A stretch of DNA of 64,000 nt. Origin: Burkholderiales bacterium Ga0077547. Lineage in GTDB: Bacteria; Pseudomonadota; Gammaproteobacteria; Burkholderiales; Burkholderiaceae_C. Under the pieces are notes generated by a model. That model searched no databases. It was not told where the DNA came from and was given only the letters and a program-made list of their open reading frames with translations. The DNA lies in the NCBI GenBank assembly GCA_001464195.1, contig LNEY01000019.1, positions 1-64,000 of the forward strand. Direction: 5' to 3'. Made by a program: the position numbers and the translations under genes. Shown piece by piece: positions 49,055 to 59,433 of the stretch (its first letter is position 1; the number at the start of each line of letters is the position of its first letter).

Positions 49055-50466
49055 GCAGGGTCCGGTGTAAGGGCTGTAAGGGAAGGCGGCAGTGTAGGTG
49101 CCGAAATCGGGGTGCTCGCTGGCAAGCCTGAACACTGCAACGGTAGTTCGTGCAGGCCTCTGTACAAGGCGTTGCCGATCCAGCGAGGCTCGGTGGTTGG
49201 GCTCGGCAACAGGTCGGGCCAATGGTCCAGCACCTGCCCAAAGACGGTCTGGGCTTCCATCAAGGTCAGCGCCGCGCCGATGCACACGTGCGGCCCTTGC
49301 CCGAAGGCCAGTGGCGGCGCGGGACGGCGGGTGATGTCCAGCTCGTCGGGCCGCTCGTGCCGCGCGGGGTCCCGGTTGGCCGCGCCAATGAGCGCAACGA
49401 CCAGATCGCCGCGGTGCAGGGTCTGTCCGTGCAGCTCGAGATCAGTCGCCACGCGGCGGCCGGTGTATTGCACCGGGCTGTCAAAACGCAGCAATTCGCG
49501 CACGGCACCGGGCAGCAACGCCCGGTCACGCTGCAACAAACGCCACTGCTCCGGATGAGTCAGCAGCGTGCGCAACCCGTTGGCCAGCAGATGCCGCGTG
49601 GTTTCATGGCCGGCGAACAGCAGCATCACGCACTGCGCCAGCAGCTCGGCGCTGCCGCGGATCTGACCATCGCGCTCGGCCTGCAGCAGGCGGCCGATGA
49701 CGTCGTCGCGCGGCTCAGCTCCGTCCGCCAGCGCGGCGCGGCGCCGCGCCAGCAACCCATCGAAATACCGGGCCATCGCGAGCAGCGCCGTCTGGGCGCG
49801 CAAGGCCTGCACATGGCTGGGTGCGGGAGCGCCGATGAAGTCGGCGAGCTCATCCGACCAAGCCACGACATCGGCCTGCGAATCGCTCTCGTCGTCGTCC
49901 AGGCCCATCAACAGGCCGATCACCTGGGCCGGCAGCGGACGCGCCAGCGCACGCACGAAATCGAACGGTGCGCGCGCATCAATGGCCGCCAGACGCTCGG
50001 CCACCGCCTGCTCGATACGGGGCATCAGGCGCTGCAGGTCGGCCGGCCGGAAGGCCGCCGACATGGCCTGGCGCACGCGTGCGTGGTCGGGCGCGTCAAG
50101 GAAGATCATCGCCCGCGAGAACAGCCGCTGGAAGCCTTTCAGCGCGTTGCGCCCTGCGCGGCGATCGGGGTGCTCCGCGTCGGCGGGGCGCATGAGCCAG
50201 CCACCGGTGCGCTGCGCCGAGAAGCGCGCATCGCGCAGCACCAGCTCGACATCGGCGTGCCGCGTGACCAGCCAGGCGCCGCCGAAGAACTCGTCGCTCC
50301 AGACCAGCGGCCCCGCCTCGCGCAGCGCGCGATACGTGGGATACGGATCGCGCAGAAACGCGTCGTCGAGCAGCGATCTCCCGAGCACCACCCGGGCATC
50401 GAGAGGCCTGGAGATCAAGGCGCCGGGCGGCGCATCAAACGCCGACGCCCGGCGCCCGTGTGGCAT
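49039..50466 (-). CDS. Cytochrome P450
   Basis: Soluble bacterial P450 monooxygenase, about 475 residues, longer than the usual 400-420 because of a tail of about 40 residues. It has DPYPTYRALREAGPLVW, the I-helix oxygen motif MLLFAGHETT, the K-helix ExxR (VRELLRFDSPVQYTGR), and the heme loop LAFGQGPHVCIGAALTLMEA with the Cys ligand. Its ATG overlaps the sucD stop by one base, so it is translationally coupled to a citric-acid-cycle gene. No ferredoxin partner is nearby. The substrate cannot be inferred. Confidence 0.92.
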   Translation of the reverse strand: MPHGRRASAFDAPPGALISRPLDARVVLGRSLLDDAFLRDPYPTYRALREAGPLVWSDEFFGGAWLVTRHADVELVLRDARFSAQRTGGWLMRPADAEHPDRRAGRNALKGFQRLFSRAMIFLDAPDHARVRQAMSAAFRPADLQRLMPRIEQAVAERLAAIDARAPFDFVRALARPLPAQVIGLLMGLDDDESDSQADVVAWSDELADFIGAPAPSHVQALRAQTALLAMARYFDGLLARRRAALADGAEPRDDVIGRLLQAERDGQIRGSAELLAQCVMLLFAGHETTRHLLANGLRTLLTHPEQWRLLQRDRALLPGAVRELLRFDSPVQYTGRRVATDLELHGQTLHRGDLVVALIGAANRDPARHERPDELDITRRPAPPLAFGQGPHVCIGAALTLMEAQTVFGQVLDHWPDLLPSPTTEPRWIGNALYRGLHELPLQCSGLPASTPISAPTLPPSLTALTPDPACKLS

Positions 50467-52523
50467 CAGAGCAGCTTCTTCAGCAGCTTGCCCATCTCGG
50501 ACGGATTGCGCGTCACGGTGAAGCCGCTGGCTTCCATCACCGCCAGTTTGGCGTCGGCCGTGTCGGCACCGCCCGAGATCAGCGCACCGGCATGGCCCAT
50601 GCGCTTGCCGGCCGGAGCGGTGACGCCCGCGATGAAGCCAACGATCGGCTTCTTCATGTTCGCCTTGCACCAGACGGCGGCTTCGGCCTCGTCGGGGCCG
50701 CCGATCTCGCCGATCATGATCACCGCATCGGTGTCCGGGTCGTCGTTGAAGAGCCGCATGATGTCGATGTGCTTGAGCCCATTGATCGGGTCGCCGCCGA
50801 TGCCGACCGCGCTGGACTGGCCGAGGCCGATCTCGGTGAGTTGGGCAACCGCTTCGTAGGTCAGCGTGCCGGAGCGGCTGACCACGCCGATGCGGCCCTT
50901 GCGGTGGATGTGGCCCGGCATGATGCCGATCTTGATTTCTTCCGGCGTGATCAGGCCAGGGCAGTTCGGGCCCAGCAGCAGCGTCTTCTTGCCGCCCTGG
51001 GCCTCCTTGACCTTCATCTTGTTGCGCACTTCGAGCATGTCGCGCACCGGGATGCCTTCGGTGATGCAGATGGCCAGATCGAGGTCAGCCTCGACCGCTT
51101 CCCAGATGGCGGCTGCCGCGCCCGCGGGCGGCACGTAGATGACGCTGACGGTGGCGCCGGTGGCCTTGGCCGCCTCGGTCACATTGGCGTAGATGGGGAT
51201 GCCTTCGAAGTCTTCGCCGGCCTTCTTCGGGTTCACGCCGGCGACGAAGCAGTTCTGGCCGTTGGCGTAATCGCGGCACATGCGGGTGTGGAACTGGCCC
51301 GTCTTGCCGGTGATGCCCTGCGTGATGACCTTGGTGTTCTTGTTGATCAGGATGCTCATGTGTGTGTCCTTGGCGGCCATCACGGCCTGGGCGGCGTCGG
51401 CCATCGAATCGGCGCTGATGATCGGCAGGCCCGAATCCTTCAGCATCTTCTTGCCGATGTCCTCGTTGGTGCCCTTCATGCGCACGACGAGCGGCACGGT
51501 CAGGTTGACCGCCTTGCAGGCGGCGATCACGCCTTCGGCGATGGTGTCGCAGCGCATGATGCCGCCGAAGATGTTGACCAGGATGGCCTTGACCTTCGGG
51601 TTGCCCAGCATGATCTTGAACGCTTCGGTGACCTTCTCGGCGGTGGCGCCGCCACCCACGTCGAGGAAGTTGGCCGGCTCGGCGCCGAACAGCTTGATGG
51701 TGTCCATCGTCGCCATCGCGAGGCCGGCACCGTTGACCAGGCAGCCGATGTTGCCGTCGAGCTGGATATAGGCCAGGTCGAACTTGCTGGCCTCGATCTC
51801 GGCCGGGTCTTCTTCATCGAGGTCGCGGTAGGCGACGATCTCGGGGTGACGGAACAGCGCATTCGCGTCGAAGTTGAACTTCGCGTCGAGCGCAATCAGG
51901 TTGCCCTTGCTGTCGCAGTTCAGCGGGTTGATCTCGACCAGCGAGGCGTCCGTCTCCATGTAGCAGCGGTACAGGCTCTGGAACAGCGTCACCGCCTGGG
52001 CGTGCGAGCCCTCGGCCAGGCCGATGGCAATGGCCACCTTCCTGGCTTGCGCGTCGGTCATGCCGACCAGCGGGTCGATCAGCTCGGTCACGATCTTCTC
52101 GGGCGTGTCGTGCGCGACCTGCTCGATGTCCATGCCGCCCTCGCTCGACGCGATCATCGCGACCTTCTGGGACCCGCGGTCGGTCACGAGCGAGACGTAG
52201 AGCTCTTTCTTGATGTCCGCGCCTTCTTCGATGTACAGGCGCCGCACCTTCTGGCCTTCGGGGCCGGTCTGGTGCGTCTTGAGTTGCATGCCGAGGATCT
52301 CGCCCGACAGCTTCTTCACATCGTCGAGCGAGCGGGCCAGCTTGACGCCACCGCCCTTGCCGCGGCCACCCGCATGAATCTGTGCCTTCACGACCCACAC
52401 CGGGCCGCCGAGTTTTTGTGCAGCTTCGAGCGCCTCGTGGACGCTGAACGCTGGATAGCCCTTCGGCACCGGGATGCCATAACGGCTCAGCAATTCTTTG
52501 CCTTGGTATTCATGGATTTTCAT
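50466..52523 (-). CDS. sucCD: Succinyl-CoA synthetase, beta and alpha subunits in one frame
   Basis: A continuous frame of 685 residues encodes SucC (residues 1-388) and SucD (389-685). SucC shows [40 protein letters not shown] (ATP-grasp), [20 protein letters not shown] and [12 protein letters not shown]. SucD shows [70 protein letters not shown] and [18 protein letters not shown] with the phosphohistidine His. Normally these are two genes. Here the junction is [13 protein letters not shown] with no stop. AAGGA lies seven bases before the SucD ATG (51359), so SucD can also be made alone. True fusion or an indel at the SucC stop. Confidence 0.9.
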   Translation of the reverse strand: MKIHEYQGKELLSRYGIPVPKGYPAFSVHEALEAAQKLGGPVWVVKAQIHAGGRGKGGGVKLARSLDDVKKLSGEILGMQLKTHQTGPEGQKVRRLYIEEGADIKKELYVSLVTDRGSQKVAMIASSEGGMDIEQVAHDTPEKIVTELIDPLVGMTDAQARKVAIAIGLAEGSHAQAVTLFQSLYRCYMETDASLVEINPLNCDSKGNLIALDAKFNFDANALFRHPEIVAYRDLDEEDPAEIEASKFDLAYIQLDGNIGCLVNGAGLAMATMDTIKLFGAEPANFLDVGGGATAEKVTEAFKIMLGNPKVKAILVNIFGGIMRCDTIAEGVIAACKAVNLTVPLVVRMKGTNEDIGKKMLKDSGLPIISADSMADAAQAVMAAKDTHMSILINKNTKVITQGITGKTGQFHTRMCRDYANGQNCFVAGVNPKKAGEDFEGIPIYANVTEAAKATGATVSVIYVPPAGAAAAIWEAVEADLDLAICITEGIPVRDMLEVRNKMKVKEAQGGKKTLLLGPNCPGLITPEEIKIGIMPGHIHRKGRIGVVSRSGTLTYEAVAQLTEIGLGQSSAVGIGGDPINGLKHIDIMRLFNDDPDTDAVIMIGEIGGPDEAEAAVWCKANMKKPIVGFIAGVTAPAGKRMGHAGALISGGADTADAKLAVMEASGFTVTRNPSEMGKLLKKLL

Positions 52524-52770
52524 TCGGGGACTTTCTGACGAGGAAGAAATCAACCGAAATTATCGGTGCAAGCGAGGGATATCCCGGCATTCGCTCGGAC
52601 TGGGCCGCCGAAGCTGTCGGATGGAGGCTTGTAAGGAGCTGGCCCGACATCTTCGGGCAGGAACCTGACAAATACCTGTATTCCGAACTACCGCGCAGTT
52701 GCTGCCGAGGGCGTGGGGCGACTGTGGTTGCACTCCAAGAAATTCAATCCCAACTGCCTCGGTGGCGGCA

Positions 52771-52899
52771 GAGCGCTGCGGCGGGCCGCTGTGTGAAGTG
52801 AAGTAAAGGCGGAGGGCCGGCGAGACTTGAGCCGAAGCGAATGGCTGGTGAACCGGCCCGGGGGACATGAACGCAACACAGCGGCCCGCCGCAGCGCTC
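52771..52899. repeat. 24-bp perfect inverted repeat with 81-nt spacer
   Basis: Arms at 52771-52794 (starting GAGCGCTGCGGCGGGCC) and 52876-52899 are exact reverse complements. The spacer (52795-52875) contains no ORF of note. The element fills much of the 422-nt gap between sucC and recX (52524-52945), in which I see no gene. It lacks a T-run and so is not a typical terminator. It may be one copy of an interspersed palindromic repeat family, which needs the whole genome to test. Confidence 0.7.
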
Positions 52900-52945
52900 A
52901 GAAGCCAACCTCAGTTCAATCGGCCTATCGGAGCTCGAGCCGGCT

Positions 52946-53443
52946 TCAATCGCCATCGCTATCACCTGCCCCTCGCAACACCTGCCAAACCACCTCGGCC
53001 GAGAAACCGCGCCCGGCCAGAAACCGCGCCTGTCGCGCACGGTCGGCGGGTGTGGCGGGCGGAGCGCCGAACTTGCGCTGCTGCACCTCGCGCGCCCTCG
53101 CCCTTTCGCTGTCGCGCAACTCGCCGGCGATCGCCGGCGTGAGCTCGACGCCGTGCTGCGACAGCTCCTGCTGGATGCGCAAATTGCCGAATCGCGCCGC
53201 TCTCGCATGAACCCGGCTTTCGACGAAGCGCTCGTCGCTCAGGTAGCGGTGGGCTTGCAGCCAATCGAGGACGGCTTCGACCTCGGCGTGGCGATCGGCC
53301 GGGGTGGCTTGCGCCCCTGTGTCGTCGCGGCGGGCATCGTCGCGCACCCTTCGCAGCAGCTTGCGGCGCAGCTCCAGGCGGCTGTGCTCTCGCTGCGCCA
53401 GCAGTTGCAACGCACGGCCTTTCAATGAAAGCCGCGGCTTCAT
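52946..53443 (-). CDS. recX: Recombination regulator RecX
   Basis: Modulator that binds RecA filaments and limits their growth. The 165-residue protein is helical and charged, with LSLKGRALQLLAQREHSRLELRRKLLRR at the N-terminus and AVLDWLQAHRYLSDERFVESRVHARAARFGNLRIQQELSQHGV in the middle, both diagnostic. RARQARFLAGRGFSAEVVWQVLRG lies at the end. The ATG at 53443 is used rather than a GTG four codons upstream. It lies 59 nt downstream of recA on the same strand, the standard arrangement. Confidence 0.92.
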   Translation of the reverse strand: MKPRLSLKGRALQLLAQREHSRLELRRKLLRRVRDDARRDDTGAQATPADRHAEVEAVLDWLQAHRYLSDERFVESRVHARAARFGNLRIQQELSQHGVELTPAIAGELRDSERARAREVQQRKFGAPPATPADRARQARFLAGRGFSAEVVWQVLRGAGDSDGD

Positions 53444-53502
53444 CGCGCCGGGCACCCTGCCGCCACGCGCTGAGGCCGTGTCATGTCAGGCCACCGCGCA
53501 GA

Positions 53503-54579
<1,077 letters not shown>

Positions 54580-54616
54580 GGGGTTCTCCGGAGTGACGGA
54601 TGGATTATTGCAAAAG

Positions 54617-54632
54617 CTGGATGTCTGTACAG
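54617..54632 (-). promoter_or_regulatory. Candidate LexA box of recA
   Basis: Minus-strand CTGTACAGACATCCAG fits the CTG-N10-CAG LexA pattern, with the left half CTGT perfect and the right half CCAG instead of ACAG. Position 38 nt upstream of the recA start supports SOS control. Confidence 0.6.
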
Positions 54633-54801
54633 TAGTGTAGAGGCGATTTTTTGCGGTGGCTTGAAGCCTAGGGGGGTATGGCTGGGCGCAGGGCTACGGG
54701 TATACAGCCATGCCCCAGTCGCTCCTGGGAGACAGGTCGAACCCTAAACTGGACCTGTATTCCGGCGGATGTCATGCCGGGCCAGTCAAAAGGACACAGG
54801 G

Positions 54802-55473
54802 ATGCGGGTTCTGATCGCCGAAGACGACCAGGTGCTGGCCGACGGCCTGCTGCGCTCGCTGCGCAGCGCAGGCTATGCGGTCGATCAGGTCAGCAGCGGC
54901 AGCGAAGCCGATGCGGCATTGACTTCGCACGAGTTCGACATGGTGATCCTCGACCTCGGGTTGCCCAAGATCCATGGTCTGGAGGTGCTGCGCAAGCTGC
55001 GCGCGCGCGGCTCGAACGTGCCGGTGCTGATCCTGACGGCGGCAGACAGCGTCGAGCAGCGCGTCAAGGGCCTGGACCTCGGTGCCGACGACTACATGGC
55101 CAAGCCGTTCTCGCTGCAGGAGCTGGAAGCCCGCGTGCGGGCGCTGACGCGACGCGGCCTGGGCACCGCCTCAAGCGTGATCAAGCACGGGCCGCTGAGC
55201 TTCGACGCGACCGGGCGCGTGGCCTACATCAACGACCAGATGATCGAGCTGTCGGCGCGCGAGATCAGCCTGCTGGAAGTGCTGCTGCAGCGCGCCGGGC
55301 GGTTGGTCAGCAAGGACCAGCTGGTCGAGCACCTGTGCGAATGGGGCGAAGAGGTCAGCAACAACGCGATCGAGGTCTACATCCACCGGCTGCGCAAGAA
55401 GATCGAGCAAGGCCCGGTGCGCATCGCCACCGTGCGCGGGCTGGGCTACTGTCTGGAGAAAATCTCGGCCTGA
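54802..55473 (+). CDS. OmpR-family response regulator (TctD/QseB-like)
   Basis: DNA-binding response regulator of 223 residues. The receiver domain has MRVLIAEDDQVLADGLLRSL with acidic residues Asp8/9, phospho-acceptor Asp51 in MVILDLGLPK, Thr in LILTAAD and Lys in MAKPF. The winged-helix C-terminal domain has LSFDATGRVAYINDQMIELSAREISLLEVLLQRAGRLVSKDQL and NAIEVYIHRLRKKIE. AAAAGGACACAGGG provides a ribosome site before the ATG at 54802. Its partner kinase starts 15 nt downstream. Confidence 0.92.
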   Translation: MRVLIAEDDQVLADGLLRSLRSAGYAVDQVSSGSEADAALTSHEFDMVILDLGLPKIHGLEVLRKLRARGSNVPVLILTAADSVEQRVKGLDLGADDYMAKPFSLQELEARVRALTRRGLGTASSVIKHGPLSFDATGRVAYINDQMIELSAREISLLEVLLQRAGRLVSKDQLVEHLCEWGEEVSNNAIEVYIHRLRKKIEQGPVRIATVRGLGYCLEKISA

Positions 55474-55488
55474 AGAGCTTCGAGTTTC

Positions 55489-57057
55489 ATGGCCACCACC
55501 CCGCGCGAGCAACGTTCCCTCTTCGGCGAGATCCTCGACTGGATGCTCGCGCCCTTGCTGGTGCTGTGGCCGATGAGCGTGGTGCTGACCTGGCTGGTCG
55601 CGCAAGGCATCTCCAACCGGCCGTATGACCGCGAACTGGCCGACATGGTGCGGGTGCTGTCCAAGCAGGTGGCCATCACGGCCACCGTGGGCACCCCCAC
55701 CGCCGTGTTCACGCTGCCCGCCGGTGCCTCGGAAATCCTGCGCGCCGACGAGGCCGACGATGTGTTTTATCAGGTGCTGGGCCTGCGCGGCGAGTACCTG
55801 AGTGGCGACCCCGCGCTGGCGGCGCCGTCAGCAGAGGATCGCGCGCCACCTGGCGAGCTGCGCTACCGCGACGACACCATCCACGACGAGAGCGTGCGTG
55901 TGGCCTACTTGTGGGTCGATGTGCCGGGGCGACCCGGCGATGCGGCACCGCTGATACAGGTGGCCGAAACGCTGGGCAAGCGCTCGCGTCTGGCCACCGA
56001 GATCATCAAGGGCGTGATCCTGCCGCAGTTCGTCATCCTGCCACTGGCCGTGCTGCTGGTGTGGCTGGCCCTGGTGCGCGGCATTGCGCCGCTGAATGAA
56101 TTGCAGCAACGCATCCGCAAGCGCGACAGCAGCGACCTGAGCCCGATCGACGAACGCGACGCACCGGAAGAGGTGTCGCCGCTGGTGCGTGCGATCAACG
56201 ATCTGCTGGCGCGGCTGGACCGCTCGATGGGTTCGCAAAAGCGCTTTTTGTCCGACGCGGCGCATCAACTGAAGACCCCGCTGGCAGGTCTGCGCATGCA
56301 GGCCGAGCTGGCGCAGCGCGAGATCGACGCCGGCCGCAGCGCGCCGGCCGACATCAAGCGCTCGCTGCGGCAGATCGCGCGGTCGAGCGAGCGCGCGGCA
56401 CACATGGTCAACCAGTTGCTGTCGATGGCGCGCGCTGAAAACCGCAACCAGGCCATCGCGCTGGTGCCGGTCGACCTGGCCGAGCTGGCCGTCGAGACGG
56501 TGCAGGACTTCGTGCCGCGAGCGCTCGACAAGCGCATCGACCTGGGCTACGAAGGGCCAGGGGTCGCGACGCCGGGCAGTGGGACCACCAGCGCGCCCAG
56601 TGGACTGAAGATTTGGGGCCACCGCGTGCTGCTGGGCGAGCTGATCCGCAACCTGGTCGACAACGCGCTGCACTACACGCCGGCCGGCGGTGTGGTCACG
56701 GTGCGGGTGATCGATGACCCGGTCGGCCAAGCGGTGACGATCCAGGTCGAGGACTCCGGGCCCGGCATTCCGCCGGCCGAGCGCGAGCAGGTGTTCCGCC
56801 CGTTCTACCGGCTGCTCGGCACGCAGGTCGACGGCTCGGGGCTGGGTCTGGCCATCGTGCGCCAGATCGCCACCCAGCACCGTGCCGAGCTGCTGATCGC
56901 CGACGCCAACCTGCCGCCGCGCGCGCAAGCAGGCGATCTGGCCGATGCGCCCTTCGGCCCCGGTGTGCGATTCACCTTGCGCTTCGCAGCAGTACGCGAG
57001 GTGCCTGCTGTCGATGGCACTCCTACACTGGCGGTGAACCCACCTGGAGAGCGCTGA
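55489..57057 (+). CDS. Sensor histidine kinase (TctE/QseC-like)
   Basis: Membrane-bound kinase of 522 residues. There are two membrane helices (about 17-40 and 180-202) around a periplasmic domain of about 140 residues, then a HAMP-like segment, and a phospho-acceptor region with His259 in SDAAHQLKTPLAGLRMQAEL. An N-box follows in GELIRNLVDNALHYTPAGG, then the G-boxes IQVEDSGPGIPPAEREQVF and GSGLGLAIVRQIA. The periplasmic domain fits the tricarboxylate/catecholamine sensor type, but the ligand is unknown. Its stop overlaps the start of the M20 gene by one base. Confidence 0.92.
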   Translation: MATTPREQRSLFGEILDWMLAPLLVLWPMSVVLTWLVAQGISNRPYDRELADMVRVLSKQVAITATVGTPTAVFTLPAGASEILRADEADDVFYQVLGLRGEYLSGDPALAAPSAEDRAPPGELRYRDDTIHDESVRVAYLWVDVPGRPGDAAPLIQVAETLGKRSRLATEIIKGVILPQFVILPLAVLLVWLALVRGIAPLNELQQRIRKRDSSDLSPIDERDAPEEVSPLVRAINDLLARLDRSMGSQKRFLSDAAHQLKTPLAGLRMQAELAQREIDAGRSAPADIKRSLRQIARSSERAAHMVNQLLSMARAENRNQAIALVPVDLAELAVETVQDFVPRALDKRIDLGYEGPGVATPGSGTTSAPSGLKIWGHRVLLGELIRNLVDNALHYTPAGGVVTVRVIDDPVGQAVTIQVEDSGPGIPPAEREQVFRPFYRLLGTQVDGSGLGLAIVRQIATQHRAELLIADANLPPRAQAGDLADAPFGPGVRFTLRFAAVREVPAVDGTPTLAVNPPGER

Positions 57058-58589
57058 TGAACGCCCGCGACCCTTCGTTGCCACCGCCGTCACCCGCGGC
57101 ACCCGACCACGCCGCGGCCATCGCGATGTTCTGTGATCGCCGCTGGGACGACACCATCGTGCCGGCGCTGATCGACTACATCGCGATCCCGGCCAAGAGC
57201 CCGCTGTTCGATGCCGACTGGCAGGCCCATGGCCACCTCGAACGCGTGGTCCGCGATGCCGCGCAATGGGTGGAGCAGCAACCGGTGGCCGGCCTCAAGC
57301 TCGAAGTGGTGCGACTGCCAGGCCGCACGCCGGTGATCTTTTTCGACGTGCCGGCCACCTGCTCTGGCGGCAACGCGCGCGACGCGCAAACCGTGCTGAT
57401 GTACGGCCACCTCGACAAGCAGCCCGAGTTCAACGGCTGGCGCAACGACCTCGGCCCCTGGACGCCGAAGCTGGAGAACGGGCTGCTGTACGGTCGCGGC
57501 GGCGCCGACGATGGCTATGCGGTCTACGCCTCGCTGACCGCCATCATGGCGCTCGATGCACAAGGCATCCCTCGCCCGCGCTGCGTCGGCCTCATCGAAA
57601 GCTGCGAGGAAAGCGGCTCGTACGACCTGCCGGCCTACATCGACGCGTTGAAGCCGCAGCTCGGCCGCGTCGGACTGGTGGTGTGCCTGGACAGCGGCGC
57701 CGGCAACTACGACCAGCTGTGGCTCACTACCAGCCTGCGCGGCATGGTCAGCGGTGTACTGAAGGTCGAGGTGCTGACCGAGGGCGTGCACTCCGGCGAC
57801 TCGAGCGGTCTGGTGCCGTCGAGCTTTCGCATCCTGCGCCAGGTGCTGGACCGCCTGGAAGACTCGACCACCGGCGAGCTGCTGCCGGAAAGTTTTCATT
57901 GCGAGATCCCTGCCGACCGCGTCGAGCAGGCCAGAGCCACGGCGCTGGCCCTGGGTGACGAGGTGTGGAAACGCTTTCCCTGGGCCTGCGGTGCCGACGG
58001 CGGGCCCACACTGCCCACCACCACCGACCCGTTCGAGGCGCTGATCCGCCGCACCTGGAAGCCGACACTCAGCGTCACCGGTGTCGACGGCTTTCCCGAG
58101 ATGCGCAGCGCCGGCAACGTGCTGCGGCCTTACACCGCCTTCAAGCTCAGCCTGCGCCTGCCGCCGCTGGTCGATGGCAACACGGCGGCGGCCCAACTGA
58201 AAGCACTGCTCGAAGACAACGCGCCGTACAACGCGAAGGTGACGTTCAGCGCCGATGGTCGATCGGGCGGTGGCGGCGGGAGCCAGCCTTCGGGCGCGAC
58301 GGGATGGAACGCACCCACGCTCGCGCCCTGGCTCGAAGACGCCCTGAACATGGCCTCACAAAACCACTTCGGTGCGCCGTGCGGCTACATCGGCCAGGGC
58401 GGAACGATCCCGCTGATGAGCCTGTTGCAGCGGGGCTTCCCCGAGGCGCAGATGCTGGTGTGCGGCGTGCTCGGCCCGAAGAGCAACGCCCACGGGCCGA
58501 ATGAGTTCCTGCACGTGCCCTACGGCAAGCGGCTGACCGCAGCCGTCGCTCAGGTGATCGCCGCCGCGGTGCCGCCCCAGGCCGCCTGA
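57057..58589 (+). CDS. M20-family metallopeptidase
   Basis: Zinc dipeptidase/carboxypeptidase-type enzyme of 510 residues. The metal site is visible in LMYGHLDKQPE (His and Asp), GRGGADDGYAVYASLTAIMAL (bridging Asp), LIESCEESGSYDLPAYID (Glu pair) and VVCLDSGAGNYDQLWLTTSLRGM. The dimerisation domain follows, and a C-terminal GTIPLMSLLQRGFPEAQMLVCGVLGPKSNAHGPNEFLHVPYGKRL supplies the last His ligand. The ATG at 57057 is coupled to the kinase stop. The two-component system may therefore sense peptides or amino acids, which is inference only. Confidence 0.9.
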   Translation: MNARDPSLPPPSPAAPDHAAAIAMFCDRRWDDTIVPALIDYIAIPAKSPLFDADWQAHGHLERVVRDAAQWVEQQPVAGLKLEVVRLPGRTPVIFFDVPATCSGGNARDAQTVLMYGHLDKQPEFNGWRNDLGPWTPKLENGLLYGRGGADDGYAVYASLTAIMALDAQGIPRPRCVGLIESCEESGSYDLPAYIDALKPQLGRVGLVVCLDSGAGNYDQLWLTTSLRGMVSGVLKVEVLTEGVHSGDSSGLVPSSFRILRQVLDRLEDSTTGELLPESFHCEIPADRVEQARATALALGDEVWKRFPWACGADGGPTLPTTTDPFEALIRRTWKPTLSVTGVDGFPEMRSAGNVLRPYTAFKLSLRLPPLVDGNTAAAQLKALLEDNAPYNAKVTFSADGRSGGGGGSQPSGATGWNAPTLAPWLEDALNMASQNHFGAPCGYIGQGGTIPLMSLLQRGFPEAQMLVCGVLGPKSNAHGPNEFLHVPYGKRLTAAVAQVIAAAVPPQAA

Positions 58590-58590
58590 G

Positions 58591-59433
58591 TCAGAACCGC
58601 CCGTCGGGCCGCCGGTGCGCGAGCGCCGGCAACTGCGCACGCACGGCCGCCAGCCGGTCCAGATCGAGCTCGGCCAGCACCACGCCCTCGCCCTCGGGCT
58701 GCACCGCGAGCACCTCACCCCAGGGGTCGATGACCATGCTGTGGCCCCAGGTGCGCCGACCGTTCTCATGCAGCCCGCCTTGCGCCGACGCGATGACATA
58801 GCACTGGTTCTCGACGGCACGCGCGCGCAGCAGCAGTTCCCAGTGTGCCTGGCCGGTGGTGTGGGTGAACGCGGCGGGCACGGCGATCAGATCACAGGGC
58901 GGTTGACCCGGCATGGCCATCAGCGCGCGGTACAGCTCGGGAAAGCGCAAGTCGTAGCAGATGCTCAGGCCGACCCGGATCGGTGATGGCGTCCCCGCCA
59001 CCGCCGCGCTGAACGCCACCGGAAGGCTGCCCGCACGCAGCACGCGGCCTTCGTCGTAATGCTCGCGACCGTTGTCGAAGCAGAACAGGTGGATCTTGTC
59101 GTACCGCGTGGCCTGCGTGCCATCGGGCGCATACACGCAGCAAGCGTTGTAGACATGGTCAGCGTCGTCGCTGCGGATCGGCAGCGTGCCACCGATCACC
59201 CACAGGCCATGCCGGCTGGCCGCAGCAGACAGGCGGTCCTGGATCGGGCCGGCGCCGGCATCTTCGGCAATCGCCAGCTTGTCGCGATCGTTGTGGCCCA
59301 TCAGGCAGAAGTACTCGGGCAACGCGACCAGCGCGGCGCCGGCGTCGGCCGCCTGGGCCATCAGCCGCTCGGCCGCCGCGAGGTTGCGCTCGACGTCGGG
59401 CGTGGCAACCATTTGCAGTGCGGCGATCTTCAT
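58591..59433 (-). CDS. Nitrilase-superfamily amidase, deaminated glutathione amidase-like
   Basis: Carbon–nitrogen hydrolase of 280 residues with the catalytic Glu in LVALPEYFCLMGH, Lys in ATRYDKIHLFCFDNG, and Cys in RVGLSICYDLRFPELYRALM. The last motif is typical of the Nit1 branch that repairs deaminated glutathione. GHSMVIDPWGEVLA follows near the C-terminus. It starts at the ATG at 59433, overlapping the yhdP stop by 4 nt, and converges with the M20 gene (1-nt gap). The window also encodes both glutathione synthesis enzymes, although far away. Confidence 0.88.
   Translation of the reverse strand: MKIAALQMVATPDVERNLAAAERLMAQAADAGAALVALPEYFCLMGHNDRDKLAIAEDAGAGPIQDRLSAAASRHGLWVIGGTLPIRSDDADHVYNACCVYAPDGTQATRYDKIHLFCFDNGREHYDEGRVLRAGSLPVAFSAAVAGTPSPIRVGLSICYDLRFPELYRALMAMPGQPPCDLIAVPAAFTHTTGQAHWELLLRARAVENQCYVIASAQGGLHENGRRTWGHSMVIDPWGEVLAVQPEGEGVVLAELDLDRLAAVRAQLPALAHRRPDGRF

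Noticed and set aside
50460-52538. Plus-strand frame of 692 codons opposite sucCD
   Set aside because: Antisense shadow; the minus strand encodes full SucC and SucD motifs.
52740-52945. Integron attC site
   Set aside because: The inverted repeat is attC-like in size, but AAC motifs occur on the same strand at both ends instead of a GTT/AAC pair, and no integrase or cassette was seen.
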